Positions 47,120-56,000 of a stretch of DNA of 64,000 nucleotides are shown in pieces. The stretch's first letter is position 1. Each line of letters starts with the position of its first letter. The notes beneath the pieces were generated by a model that ran no database searches, was not told the DNA's origin, and worked only from the letters and a program-made list of their open reading frames with translations. The position numbers and the translations under genes are program-made. The stretch covers positions 69,202 through 133,201 of the forward strand of contig VYDH01000014.1 in the NCBI GenBank assembly GCA_009843525.1, read 5' to 3'. The stretch is from Acidimicrobiales bacterium. Its GTDB lineage: Bacteria > Actinomycetota > Acidimicrobiia > Acidimicrobiales > Poriferisodalaceae.

Positions 47120-48334
47120 ATGACGACGACCGTTCAGCGACAGCTCACCGCCGACGGCGGGCAGCGCCACATGCACGAAGTCCACAAGATCGCGCACGCC
47201 GGCGCAGTGGATGCCGACGGCCACATTCTTGAGCCGCCTGACCTGTGGCAGGAATACCTCGAGGACCGATACAAGGACCGGGCGCTGCGCATCGAGATCG
47301 AGCCCGAGCGCGGTCTCGAAGTGCTCATGATCGACAATCAGCGCAGCAAGCTGGCCCGCCCCGGCATGGTTTCGACGCTGGGTGCCATGGGCGCTCCCGA
47401 TCTGCCTGACATCATGTTCAACCCGGATCGCACCTACGTGGGTGAGATCCCCTTCGGGGCCATGGACCCGCACCAGCGGATCGAGCTGCTCGACGCCGAG
47501 GGCCTCGACATCGCGGTGTTGCTGCCGACGGTGGGTTTGCTCTGGGAAGCCGAACTCGAAGACGCCGAGCTGAGCCAGGCCTACACGCGCGCCTACAACC
47601 GCTGGATCTGCGAGTTCTGCCGGGATCATTCCGACCGGCTCATTCCCATCGCCCACATCTCGATGACCGACCCGGTGGCCGCCGCGGCCGAGCTCCTGCG
47701 CTCGGTGGCCGATGGCGCGCGCGGCTGCTTCGTGGCGCCGTTCACACACAGCACCCGCCCGCTCGGTCACCCCGACCACGACCCGGTGTACGAGGCGGCG
47801 CAAGATCTTGGCGTGCCGTTCGCCATCCATCCCACCTTCGAGCCCCAGTGGACCAAGGGCACTCGCATGGGCACCTGGGAGCACGTGCGCGAGCTGCGCC
47901 TGACGGCGTCGATGACCGCGTCGGACGGGGTGCGGCACCAGTTCGTGTCGCTGTTCGACTACGGCGTCTTCGAGCGATTCCCGGAGCTGAAGGTGCTGGT
48001 GCTCGAGTCGGGCGGCGGTTGGCTCGGCTACTGCCTCGACCGCATCGATGCGGTGTTCGGGCATACCTACACCGGCACCCGAGTGCCGCTGCAGATGAAA
48101 CCCAGCGAGTACTTCACGCGGCAGGTGTGGATCTCCTGCGACCCCGACGAGCGCTCCATCCCGGCCTTGGCGGAGCGCTACGGGTACGACCGGTTCATCT
48201 GGGCCAGCGATTTCCCGCACGCCGACCACACACCGGAATATGTGCTCGACCTCGACGAGCTCGTCGACATGTTCCCCGCAGAGTGGCGGCGGGCCTTCAT
48301 AGGCGACAACGCCCGCAACGTCTTCGACCTGTAG
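47120..48334 (+). CDS. Amidohydrolase family 2 protein
   Basis: A 404-residue metal-dependent hydrolase of the amidohydrolase 2 (ACMSD-like) family, active as a decarboxylase or hydrolase in ring-cleavage pathways. The metal-binding DADGHILEPPDLW is at about 31-43, PFAIHPTFEP gives the next His, and FIWASDFPHADH near 365 gives the Asp/His pair. A GGGAAAG ribosome-like stretch precedes the ATG at 47120. It lies next to SDR and acyl-CoA genes but no specific pathway can be named. Confidence 0.9.
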   Translation: MTTTVQRQLTADGGQRHMHEVHKIAHAGAVDADGHILEPPDLWQEYLEDRYKDRALRIEIEPERGLEVLMIDNQRSKLARPGMVSTLGAMGAPDLPDIMFNPDRTYVGEIPFGAMDPHQRIELLDAEGLDIAVLLPTVGLLWEAELEDAELSQAYTRAYNRWICEFCRDHSDRLIPIAHISMTDPVAAAAELLRSVADGARGCFVAPFTHSTRPLGHPDHDPVYEAAQDLGVPFAIHPTFEPQWTKGTRMGTWEHVRELRLTASMTASDGVRHQFVSLFDYGVFERFPELKVLVLESGGGWLGYCLDRIDAVFGHTYTGTRVPLQMKPSEYFTRQVWISCDPDERSIPALAERYGYDRFIWASDFPHADHTPEYVLDLDELVDMFPAEWRRAFIGDNARNVFDL

Positions 48335-48401
48335 CAGGCATCGCGTCGCGGCGCGAGAAAATCGCTTCGAGCGGAGGCAGGGCCGAAGTTAGGCTTGCCG
48401 T

Positions 48402-48788
48402 ATGGCGCAGGCGCAGAATGGCTCTTCGGACGAGGTCCTGTCCTACATGCGAGACATGGAGAGTCGTCTGCATGAGCGACTCGATCGCGTGGATGGCGAC
48501 GTGGCCGGACTGAAGACCGACATGTTCGAAGTCAAAGGCGATGTGGCCGGACTGAAGACCGACATGTTCGAAGTCAAAGGCGATGTGGCCCAACTGAAGA
48601 CCGACATGATCGAAGTCAAAGGCAACGTGGCGCACCTCACGGAGGATGTGACCCTGCTCAAGACCGATCTCACCCAGGTCAAGGTCGACGTAACGCAGAT
48701 CAAGAGGGTCATCGGCGGAACGCGAATCGAGACTCAAGTGGTGGTCGATGCCGTCGCCGATCTCTATGGGCGGCAGCCGGGAGCCTGA
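48402..48788 (+). CDS. Coiled-coil repeat protein
   Basis: A 128-residue protein made mainly of a heptad-repeat coiled coil (about 15-105). A 14-residue unit, DVAGLKTDMFEVKG, appears twice exactly and then in degrading forms (DVAQLKTDMIEVKG, NVAHLTEDVTLL). Fourteen residues are two heptads, so repeat number alters the length of the rod without breaking register. The tail (ETQVVVDAVADLYGR) is not repeated. Its TGA is one base from the ATG of the following PD-(D/E)XK-like gene, so the two are surely coexpressed. Function unknown; a multimerising or sensing partner is plausible. Confidence 0.8.
   Translation: MAQAQNGSSDEVLSYMRDMESRLHERLDRVDGDVAGLKTDMFEVKGDVAGLKTDMFEVKGDVAQLKTDMIEVKGNVAHLTEDVTLLKTDLTQVKVDVTQIKRVIGGTRIETQVVVDAVADLYGRQPGA
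48495..48620 (+). repeat. 42-bp coding tandem repeat, three units
   Basis: Units start at 48495, 48537 and 48579; the first two are nearly identical and the third has a few changes, with a more degenerate fourth. Each encodes two heptads of the coiled coil. Copy number is likely to vary among strains. Confidence 0.9.
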
Positions 48789-48789
48789 C

Positions 48790-49749
48790 ATGGCTACCGC
48801 AGCAAAGAAACGGACATTCGAGGAGATCTTCGACGGCGCGCTGCAGAAGCACGAGCGTCGTGATGCAATGCCGCAGGAAGAGCAGTGGGCCGGGGACCTG
48901 TTGAGTTCGATTCTCGGTGCCAGCGAGTGGCTCGCGCGTGATGTGCCTGGAGACCCGTCCGGCCAGCACGACTTCGATCTCGTGATGCCCGACGGCAGGC
49001 AGATCGCAGTGGAGGTCAAGACGTACACCTCCCCCGAGGTCGCCGAGTTCGACGCCCTGCGCAGCGAACTCAATCCGGTCCCAGCACCCTCGCTTCGCGA
49101 CGGATGGCACCTCGACTTCGACCTGTCCAACGACGAGGCGGCTGATGAGACTGTCGCCGTCCCATTCTTGAAGGACGCCGTCCCGCGACTCGAACCGATC
49201 CTCGCCCGCATCGAGAGCGAGGGGTTGCAGCAGGCGGTTGTCAACTTGGCTGACCCGCATGCGCGCGCGAACGCGCCAGAACACTCGATCTGCGACGAGC
49301 TGCGCTCCCTACGACTCCGGCGTGCATTTCCGGCACCTTGGATGGACTCCGGTCGGATTCACCTCGGCCGGGCCGAGGCTGTCATGTGGTACGGGCCGGA
49401 CAGCATCGCCGAGGCAGTGGAGTCCATTCTCTCACGAGTCCACTCCAAGCTCCTCAAGTCCAAGGAAAACGGCGCGGACGAGCGTCACCTGTTCGTGTGG
49501 GTTCCGCCCGGCGCGCCTCGCAGCGAAGAGGCCAGACTTGCCACGGCGACAGCACCGCCAAGCCCTCGTTGGCTGCCACGCACGGCTGACTTGCGCGGTC
49601 TCGACGCAGCGTGGGTCGCCCGCCTCTGCCTGCCCGCGGCACGGCAAGAGGTTGAGGGTTACTCGACGCCCGTGTGGCAGCTCACGGATGCGGGCTGGCG
49701 CTGCTGGACTCGCAATTGGCAGTCGCTGGATTCAGCGTCAGCTTCTTGA
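48790..49749 (+). CDS. PD-(D/E)XK nuclease-like protein of unknown function
   Basis: A 319-residue protein. Around residues 60-80 it has HDFDLVMPDGRQIAVEVKTY, which fits the PD-(D/E)XK nuclease core (Asp61/Asp63, then Glu75-x-Lys77) of restriction enzymes and related DNA or RNA nucleases. A conserved-looking RHLFVWV strand lies near residue 232 and a Trp-rich tail follows. No DNA-binding domain is recognised. It starts one base after the stop of the coiled-coil gene. The pairing and the toxin/restriction genes downstream suggest defence, but this is inference and the nuclease residues need testing. Confidence 0.65.
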   Translation: MATAAKKRTFEEIFDGALQKHERRDAMPQEEQWAGDLLSSILGASEWLARDVPGDPSGQHDFDLVMPDGRQIAVEVKTYTSPEVAEFDALRSELNPVPAPSLRDGWHLDFDLSNDEAADETVAVPFLKDAVPRLEPILARIESEGLQQAVVNLADPHARANAPEHSICDELRSLRLRRAFPAPWMDSGRIHLGRAEAVMWYGPDSIAEAVESILSRVHSKLLKSKENGADERHLFVWVPPGAPRSEEARLATATAPPSPRWLPRTADLRGLDAAWVARLCLPAARQEVEGYSTPVWQLTDAGWRCWTRNWQSLDSASAS

Positions 49750-49768
49750 CCCCGTCCGGCTGGGGACC

Positions 49769-51211
49769 CTATGGCGATTCGGCGGTGACGGTCTTGGGAG
49801 GGAAGTACAGGCCGTCCTGAATGGCGCGGTCGCCGAGAGGCTCGGATAACGCGATCGTCACTGATGTCGGCGGGTTGCCGGGGCAGTTGGCGCCACCGGC
49901 CACAGGCACGACTGCGAACGCCACCACGACCGCTTCGTCGGTCTCGACGACTTGGGGTCCTCGCAGCGCGTCGCCCATCTCGCGGCCGTTGGCACAGCCC
50001 TGCTCGGTGACCAGCACTGTGACCTCGGTGGCTTCGGCGCTGGGCAGGTTGTCGGGGTCGAGATGCACCTCGACACGGCCGAGGCCCTCTGGCAGCACCA
50101 CGGCAGGTTCGCAGCGCCGTCCCGACGATTCCCCGGCCCACAGCCAGCGGTCGCCGCGCCGCTCGACCGCGGCGAGTTCTTCCCATTCGCCTCCGTCCAG
50201 CACGAACCATGCCAAGTCGTCGCCGATGTGAACAACGGCCCAATCGCCCAAGGGCAGCGGTCGAGGCGACGGATCGGTCTGGCGCGCTTCGAGTTCCTCC
50301 AAGAACGCATCGACGGCGGGGTGATCCACCTCGTCGACCGGCTGCCAGTCGATCAGTTCCGAGTACGGCATCGGCGGCGCTCCCCAGCACTCCACGACAG
50401 GATCGGGGTCGCTGAGGTCGGGCAGCACCATCAGCGCACCGTCCGGCGATGGTGCTGTGATCGTCAAGTCGATGCACACAGCATCGAGACCCGGCGGTGA
50501 TGGCACAGCGGCAGCGATCTCCGCCAATCCGCCAGGCGGCGGGTTCTCGACCCACACAGTGACCCGGTTCCGCTTGACGCCGATGCCGTACCCGTAGATG
50601 CCGAGATCCTGATCCCACGTCGCGGCGCTGATCTGCTCCTCGGCCGCAATCAGCTCGCGCTCGGAGAACCTGACCTGCACCACTTCGAGCACGAGATCGT
50701 CGCGCTGCCCCAGCGGACGCAGGTCGTCGACATCGCCGTACTCGGTAGACGGCGGCAATGCCGCAAGTGCCGCCGCGTGCGTCTCCACGTCGTCGGTGAA
50801 GCCGACGATCATCGTGCCGCCGCGGTCGCGGTCGAGCCAGTAGCCCCCGTACGTATCGAACTGGCCGCCGTAGTCCACGACCGCCGCCGCGAACCCCGAC
50901 GGGTAGTTCTGGGTGGTGCGCAGTGGACCCTGTCGGCGCGCCGTGATCTTGCTGACGTCCTCGCAATCCGCGAGGCCCGACCCGTCGATGCCCGCCGGAA
51001 CGGCGCCGGCACCGTCCGCAACGGCGGAGCCAGCAGCGGCATCTGTGCTGACGGCGCCGCCAGTCGTCGCCTCAGCCCTCACCGATTCCGTTTGACCGCC
51101 GCTATCGACGTGCGTTCCCCCGCCGCAGGCACCCAACACAGCCGCCAGTGTCACGGCCGCCAGCGCCTGAACTGCACCCGGCACTCGGCGGCGGTCCATC
51201 CGCTGCGCCAT
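49769..51211 (-). CDS. Hypothetical lipoprotein
   Basis: A 480-residue predicted lipoprotein without a recognised family. The signal MAQRMDRRRVPGAVQALAAV leads to lipobox VLGAC (Cys near 29), followed by a Gly/Ser/Thr/Ala linker to about residue 75. The body is acidic, rich in Trp, Asp and Pro, with about nine Cys that could form disulfides outside the membrane. The ATG at 51211 is chosen by analogy with the duplicated leader at 52278, which starts at the equivalent Met; an ATG four codons upstream is possible. It stands alone on its strand and is convergent with the PD-(D/E)XK-like gene. Confidence 0.7.
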   Translation of the reverse strand: MAQRMDRRRVPGAVQALAAVTLAAVLGACGGGTHVDSGGQTESVRAEATTGGAVSTDAAAGSAVADGAGAVPAGIDGSGLADCEDVSKITARRQGPLRTTQNYPSGFAAAVVDYGGQFDTYGGYWLDRDRGGTMIVGFTDDVETHAAALAALPPSTEYGDVDDLRPLGQRDDLVLEVVQVRFSERELIAAEEQISAATWDQDLGIYGYGIGVKRNRVTVWVENPPPGGLAEIAAAVPSPPGLDAVCIDLTITAPSPDGALMVLPDLSDPDPVVECWGAPPMPYSELIDWQPVDEVDHPAVDAFLEELEARQTDPSPRPLPLGDWAVVHIGDDLAWFVLDGGEWEELAAVERRGDRWLWAGESSGRRCEPAVVLPEGLGRVEVHLDPDNLPSAEATEVTVLVTEQGCANGREMGDALRGPQVVETDEAVVVAFAVVPVAGGANCPGNPPTSVTIALSEPLGDRAIQDGLYFPPKTVTAESP

Positions 51212-51240
51212 GCCACCAAACATACGTCAGCCAGCTTCCC
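51112..51240. repeat. Lipoprotein 5'-end segment, copy 1 of a direct duplication
   Basis: The first ~33 codons and upstream sequence of the lipoprotein gene recur at about 52180-52310 with high identity, including the unusual RRRVPGAVQAL signal peptide and the bases past the start codon. Both copies lie just upstream of an antitoxin gene. Confidence 0.85.
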
Positions 51241-51333
51241 TGCTATGCGCGGACCGTACGCTGAGCGGCGCAGCGGTCGACATGATCACGGCTCCGACGA
51301 CTGTATGACAATGACGTGATACGCTCTGACGCC

Positions 51334-51615
51334 ATGAGCATGCTGACTGTCAGGGTCACGCCCGAACTGGAGGCCCGGCTCGGCGCGGAAGCTCGAAGGC
51401 TTCACACGACGAGATCGGACCTCGTCCGTCGACTCCTCGAGGACGGCCTCGACATCGCCGAAGACGCGTCGACCGAAATCACCTGTGCCGATCTCATGGG
51501 CAACCTCATTGGCTGCGTCGACTCTGGGATTCCTGACTTGACAACTAATCCGAAGTATATCGAAGAAGCAATCGTTGCAGACTACGAGCGTGACCTCCGC
51601 AGGCTCGCTCCTTGA
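51334..51615 (+). CDS. Ribbon-helix-helix antitoxin
   Basis: A 93-residue antitoxin whose N-terminus MSMLTVRVTPELEARLGAEA gives a ribbon-helix-helix DNA-binding fold (CopG/MetJ-like), followed by a RSDLVRRLLEDGL helix. The C-terminal half (ITCADLMGNLIGCVDSG) is unlike VapB and may be the toxin-neutralising part. The ATG at 51334 is chosen because it starts the RHH strand. The PIN toxin gene begins inside its last 26 bp. Confidence 0.85.
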   Translation: MSMLTVRVTPELEARLGAEARRLHTTRSDLVRRLLEDGLDIAEDASTEITCADLMGNLIGCVDSGIPDLTTNPKYIEEAIVADYERDLRRLAP

Positions 51616-52018
51616 CACCGGGCCGCTCGTCGCCGCGTTGGACAGACGCGACCCCCTCCACGAGTGGGCGGCGCAGCAGTTGAGGTCGTTGCAGCCTCCG
51701 CTGCTGAGTTGCGAGGCCGTACTGTCAGAGGCCGGCTATCTGATGCGGCGCTCCGGACTTGACGAGTCGCTTCCACTTGGCTGGGTCACCTCGGGCACGC
51801 TGCAGCTTGAACCTTCTGTGCCTTCCGTCCGCGAGTCCGGCGTTCTGCGACGGCTCATGGAGCGCTACAGCAACGTGCCGATGTCGTTTGCGGATGCCTG
51901 CATTGTCCGGCTGGCGGAGCGCAACCCCGGAGCGCATCTGCTTACGTTCGATTCCGACTTTCGCATCTACCGAACGGCCGACGGGCGAGCCATCCCGCTC
52001 CTCACGCCCGGTCAATGA
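51590..52018 (+). CDS. PIN-domain toxin
   Basis: A 142-residue PIN-domain ribonuclease paired with the RHH antitoxin. Acidic metal-site residues are visible: Asp in SLLDTGPLVAALD near 8-9, Glu in CEAVLSEAGYL, Asp in FADACIVRLA and Asp in FDSDFRIYR. The GTG start at 51590 puts the first Asp at the normal position; an ATG 15 bp upstream is also possible. The start overlaps the antitoxin gene. It is of a different PIN subgroup from the other toxins in the window. Confidence 0.88.
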   Translation: MTSAGSLLDTGPLVAALDRRDPLHEWAAQQLRSLQPPLLSCEAVLSEAGYLMRRSGLDESLPLGWVTSGTLQLEPSVPSVRESGVLRRLMERYSNVPMSFADACIVRLAERNPGAHLLTFDSDFRIYRTADGRAIPLLTPGQ

Positions 52019-52065
52019 GCCGCGTGTCGTGCCCGGCCGCGCCGCCGAGCGCACGGCTTCACCAA

Positions 52066-52278
52066 CTACGAGAACTTCGAAGCCCGCGGCCTGCTACGAA
52101 CCTGACCCCGCCGAGCCCAGCACACCGGACCCCACGAAAACACGAAGGCTCCCGAATTTGGGCGATCACCGCCGTCGGGCGTTCCGCCGCCGCAAGCAGC
52201 CAGCACAGCCGCCAGAATCACGACTGCCAGCGCCTGAACCGCACCCGGCACTCGGCGGCGGACCATCCGCTGCGCCAT
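52066..52278 (-). pseudogene. Truncated duplicate of the lipoprotein 5' end
   Basis: The first ~33 codons (MAQRMVRRRVPGAVQALAVV, then a lipobox LAAC) match the lipoprotein gene at 51211, after which the sequence diverges into a short unrelated tail ending at 52066. This is best read as a truncated copy left by duplication. A functional 70-residue lipoprotein cannot be excluded, since the signal and lipobox are intact. Confidence 0.65.
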
Positions 52279-52310
52279 GCCACCGAGCGTAGGTCAACCG
52301 GCCTCCCCGC
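52180..52310. repeat. Lipoprotein 5'-end segment, copy 2
   Basis: Partner of the segment at 51112-51240, in the same orientation, about 1.07 kb away. It precedes the second antitoxin gene as the first copy precedes the first antitoxin gene. Confidence 0.85.
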
Positions 52311-52362
52311 AGCGCGCAGCAGGCCCACTGAGAGCCGCACTATGTGATGCCATGATGTCACC

Positions 52363-52611
52363 ATGAGAACGGTCATCACGTTGCCGGATCATCTCCACGC
52401 CGAGGCGAAGCGGCGCGCTGCGGAACAGGGGATCAGCTTCGCGGAGTTCGTGCGGCGGCTGTTCGACCGCGAACTCAGCGCAGCAGAGCCTCAAGGCGAC
52501 CTTGATGCAATTTGCGCAATAGTGCAGGGCGAACCGTTTGACATGGCCGCAGACGGAAAGGCCATCGTGGCTGAAGCCGTTGCGGCACAGCACGAGCGGC
52601 ACCTTGACTGA
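52363..52611 (+). CDS. Ribbon-helix-helix antitoxin
   Basis: An 82-residue antitoxin. MRTVITLPDHLHAEAKRRAA is a ribbon-helix-helix start followed by GISFAEFVRRLFDREL. The tail is acidic and then Ala-rich (KAIVAEAVAAQHERHLD). The ATG at 52363 is the natural start. It is separated by 16 bp from the PIN toxin gene. Confidence 0.87.
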   Translation: MRTVITLPDHLHAEAKRRAAEQGISFAEFVRRLFDRELSAAEPQGDLDAICAIVQGEPFDMAADGKAIVAEAVAAQHERHLD

Positions 52612-52627
52612 CCGCCGAGCAGGGCGC

Positions 52628-53047
52628 ATGGGACTCTGCTTCGTCGACACTTCTGCGTGGCTGTCCATGGCTGTCGCCTCAGAGTCGTCGCACACGCGGG
52701 TCAGAGCAGCGCTTCGTGAGCGGCAAGGTCGCCTGCTGACGACCGACCATGTGCTTCAAGAGACATGGTCCGTGATGAAGCATCGTCATGACCGATTCGT
52801 CGCTGAAACTGCGGTGAACGCTATTCGCAGGGGAAACGCCCGAGTCGAAGCCTCACTGCTGGGCGATCTGGAGGCCGCGGCGGCGATCGGGCTGGCGTTC
52901 AGCGATCAGGACTTCTCGCTTGCTGATCGAACTAGTTGGGCGGTGATGGAACGGCTGGGCATCACCGAGGCGGTCACGCTCGATCGCGACTTCCGGGTGT
53001 ACCGCTACGGCCCAGGAAGGCGCAGAGCATTCCGCATCGCACCTTGA
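52628..53047 (+). CDS. PIN-domain toxin (VapC-like)
   Basis: A 139-residue PIN-domain ribonuclease. Active-site acids are seen in FVDTSAWLSM (Asp near 7), QETWSVMKH, SLADRTSWAVM and TLDRDFRVYRYG, the usual four-acid arrangement. It starts at the ATG before GLCFVDTSAW. It differs in sequence from the toxin of the preceding module, so the two arose from separate lineages rather than by duplication. It ends 37 bp before the end of the convergent methyltransferase gene. Confidence 0.9.
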   Translation: MGLCFVDTSAWLSMAVASESSHTRVRAALRERQGRLLTTDHVLQETWSVMKHRHDRFVAETAVNAIRRGNARVEASLLGDLEAAAAIGLAFSDQDFSLADRTSWAVMERLGITEAVTLDRDFRVYRYGPGRRRAFRIAP

Positions 53048-53083
53048 CGCCGCGGGTCGCCTCTCGCCACCGATGTATGCAAG

Positions 53084-56000
53084 TCAGCCGGTGCTTGGGA
53101 CCCGGAAGACCTTCATTACTTCGTCGCCGAGGTGGTTGACGACCTTGACGGCGATGTGGCCGGTCTCGGGGGCCGGGAACGGACGTGAGGTGTCGCTGTG
53201 CAGGGTTGCCCAAGCGTCCTCGTCGATCTCGGCCCGGAGCGTGGTCTTGAGCGACTTGTAGGGGTCGTTGGCGCCGAGGAAGTAGGCGTGGCGCACGAAG
53301 AAGCTCTCGTGGTCATAGTCGGTGTCGACGAACCAGCAGGCGATCCCGTCGGTCTCATCGCTGCGGACCTCGCCGGTCGAAGGGTCGAACACGTCGATCC
53401 CCCGGAGCCTGACGCGGTACTGCATGGCGCCTTGGTCTTCTGCGCTGGCGGCGGGGCCGGCTTGGTCGGACGACACCGGGAGCAGCTCGATGTCGGGTTC
53501 GCCGAAGATCACGAACAGGTTGCCGCTGCCGGTGGTCTTGAGCTCGTTCGCCATGTGCAGGTCGGCGTTCATCCTGGCCTTGAGCACCGGCGTCGGGCCC
53601 GACCTGATGAAGGCGGACGCCTGCGCGTCGTAGCTGAATGCACAGGAGACCAGCATGTCGAAACCGGCCTCTGCTGCCTCGCGGGCAGCGGCCACGAGAT
53701 CGGGGCGTGTGACGGTGCCGAACTCGGGACCGACGAAGACCGCCGCCCGGCGGGTCGCCGCCACGTCGTCGCCCAAGTCCGTCGGCGGGCGGGCCTCAGG
53801 GTCGTCGTCCAAGCTGTCTGAGTCGTCTGGCGAAGCGGCCGATCCCTCGACGAAGGTGCCCTCGGCACAGATGTAGTCGCCGGGCCACGGCTGCAGCGAG
53901 ACGAAGTCGATGCGATCTGCCTTGTGCGCCTGCTGCACGCCCGCCGCCCGCAGGTTGTCGAGGATGATCGACACGAAGTCCTGCGGTGACTGGCCCTTGC
54001 TCCGTGCCTCGGCAACTGGGTCGATCAGCTCGTCGTCGGCGTCGAGTCCCAGGTAGCGATGCGGCGAGATGCTCTCTACGGTGAACGGTCCGGCGACGCG
54101 CACCTTCGAGTTGTCCTCGTATGGCTTGTCATAGAGGTACTCGAAGTCGGCCTTCGCAGCGATGGACTCGTCGATTGCCTGCTGCCGCTCGAGGCGGGCC
54201 TGCCAGAACTTCTCGTGCGGCTCAGCGGCGTCGGCCGGCCAGTCCTCGGGCCGCTCGCGCGGCGCCTCCCATTCGAGCAGACCGCTCGCAGGGGCCTTCT
54301 CGCCCGATGGCAGCGAGACCGTGACGTCTGCCGACAACGCGAAGTCGATCTGCTGGCCCTTCCGGCCTCCGATCCCCACTTCGAACGGCGACGGCGGGCT
54401 GGCACGCAAGGCCGCATTGAGATCCGCAAGCGCAGCCTCAACTGCGGGCTGGCGCTGTTCGTAGATCACATCGATCTCGGTGTTGTTGGCGATCGAACGC
54501 AATGTGATGTGCGGAACGCGTTCGTAGACGAACCCCTGCCTCACGTCGCCGTACGTCGGCGCATCAGGCGGTTCTGTGTGACTGAGGGCGGCTTCCTTCT
54601 CTCGCCCTTCTGCACTGTCTGCCAACAGGTAGTACGGATAGCGAGCGCCCATGAGCCGCGCCCGCGCCAAGGCCAGCGCGACTCGCGAAGTGTCGATAGT
54701 GATCCACCGCCGACCCCACTGCTCCGCCACATACGCCGTGGTGCCCGATCCACAGGTCGGGTCAAGCACCAGATCGCCCGGATCGCTCGCCATGAGGAGG
54801 CATCGTTCGACGATCTTTGCATTTGTCTGAACGACGTACACCTTGTCGTCGGTGAAGTTGCCGGTCCCGGTATCGGTCCATACGTTTCCGTGGGCGGCCA
54901 CTTCGGAATCACTGTGAAAGCGAACGTATTGGATTGAATTGGCCGCTACGTGTATCCGGCCGCTTCGGCCGAGCCGCAGCATTCCAGTGGGATAATTCGC
55001 CTTCCAGTGAGAATTCTTCGGCCAACTATCGTATGGCAACCCTTGCCACGAGAATGGTTGCGGCGCACGAGCCCTGTTCTGCGAGATGAGGTTGTCCGGC
55101 TTGTACGGCCTCGCATCTTCGGGCGCCGCCAGTTCGCCACTTCGTTCCGCAGCCTTGACACCTCGATGGCTGAAATCAGGAAAGAGAAGCCATCTGGCAT
55201 TACCCTCACCTAGCTCAAATTCCTTGCGATAGCGGAGAGATTTTGCGCGGCCTGTGCTCCTGTTCTTGGCGAACCAGATGATGTAGTCGCAGACATTCCC
55301 GATCCAACTGGCGTCAAAACCGCTCGTCGTTTGGATCGAAATGGTGCTAACGAAGTTGTCGGCACCGAATATTTCATCTAGTAGTGAACGGACTCGGTGA
55401 ACATTTTCGTCGCCGATCTGAACGAAGAGCGAACCGGTTTCCGTCAACAGATCACGAGCTACTGTCAGGCGATCACGCAGGTATGTCAGATAGGTGTGTA
55501 TGCCGTCACGCCATGTGTCTCTGAAGGCTCGCACTTGCTCAGGTTCACGGGTGATGTGGTCAGCCTTGCCGTCACGCACGTCACGGCTCATCGTCGACCA
55601 TTGGAAGTTGGAGTTGAACTTGATGCCGTAGGGCGGGTCTAGGTAGATGCACTGCACCTTGCCGCGCAGGCCCTCGCGCTCGGCGAGGCTTGCCATCACC
55701 TGCAGGCTGTCGCCGAGGATCATGCGGTTCGACCAGTTCATCTGGTGCTCGTAGAACTCCGTCTTCGCGTCGGCGTTCGGAAGCCCATTGAAGTCGGCGA
55801 ACAACTCGATCTGGAAGCCAGCGTCAGCAGCGGCCTGCTCCACACTGCGCTGCGCGCCCAGCCGCCGCAGGTCTTCCACCAGCGACTTGGGGTGGATCTT
55901 CTCTTGGATGTACAGCGGCGGCGCTTGAACCACCAAGTCGGCCCAGTCGACGGTGTCCTTGCCTCGCCACACCAACTGCGGGTCAAGATCACGGTTGCGT

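Noticed and set aside
48495..48620. Possible CRISPR-like array
   Set aside because: Units are contiguous with no spacers and are in-frame coding repeats.
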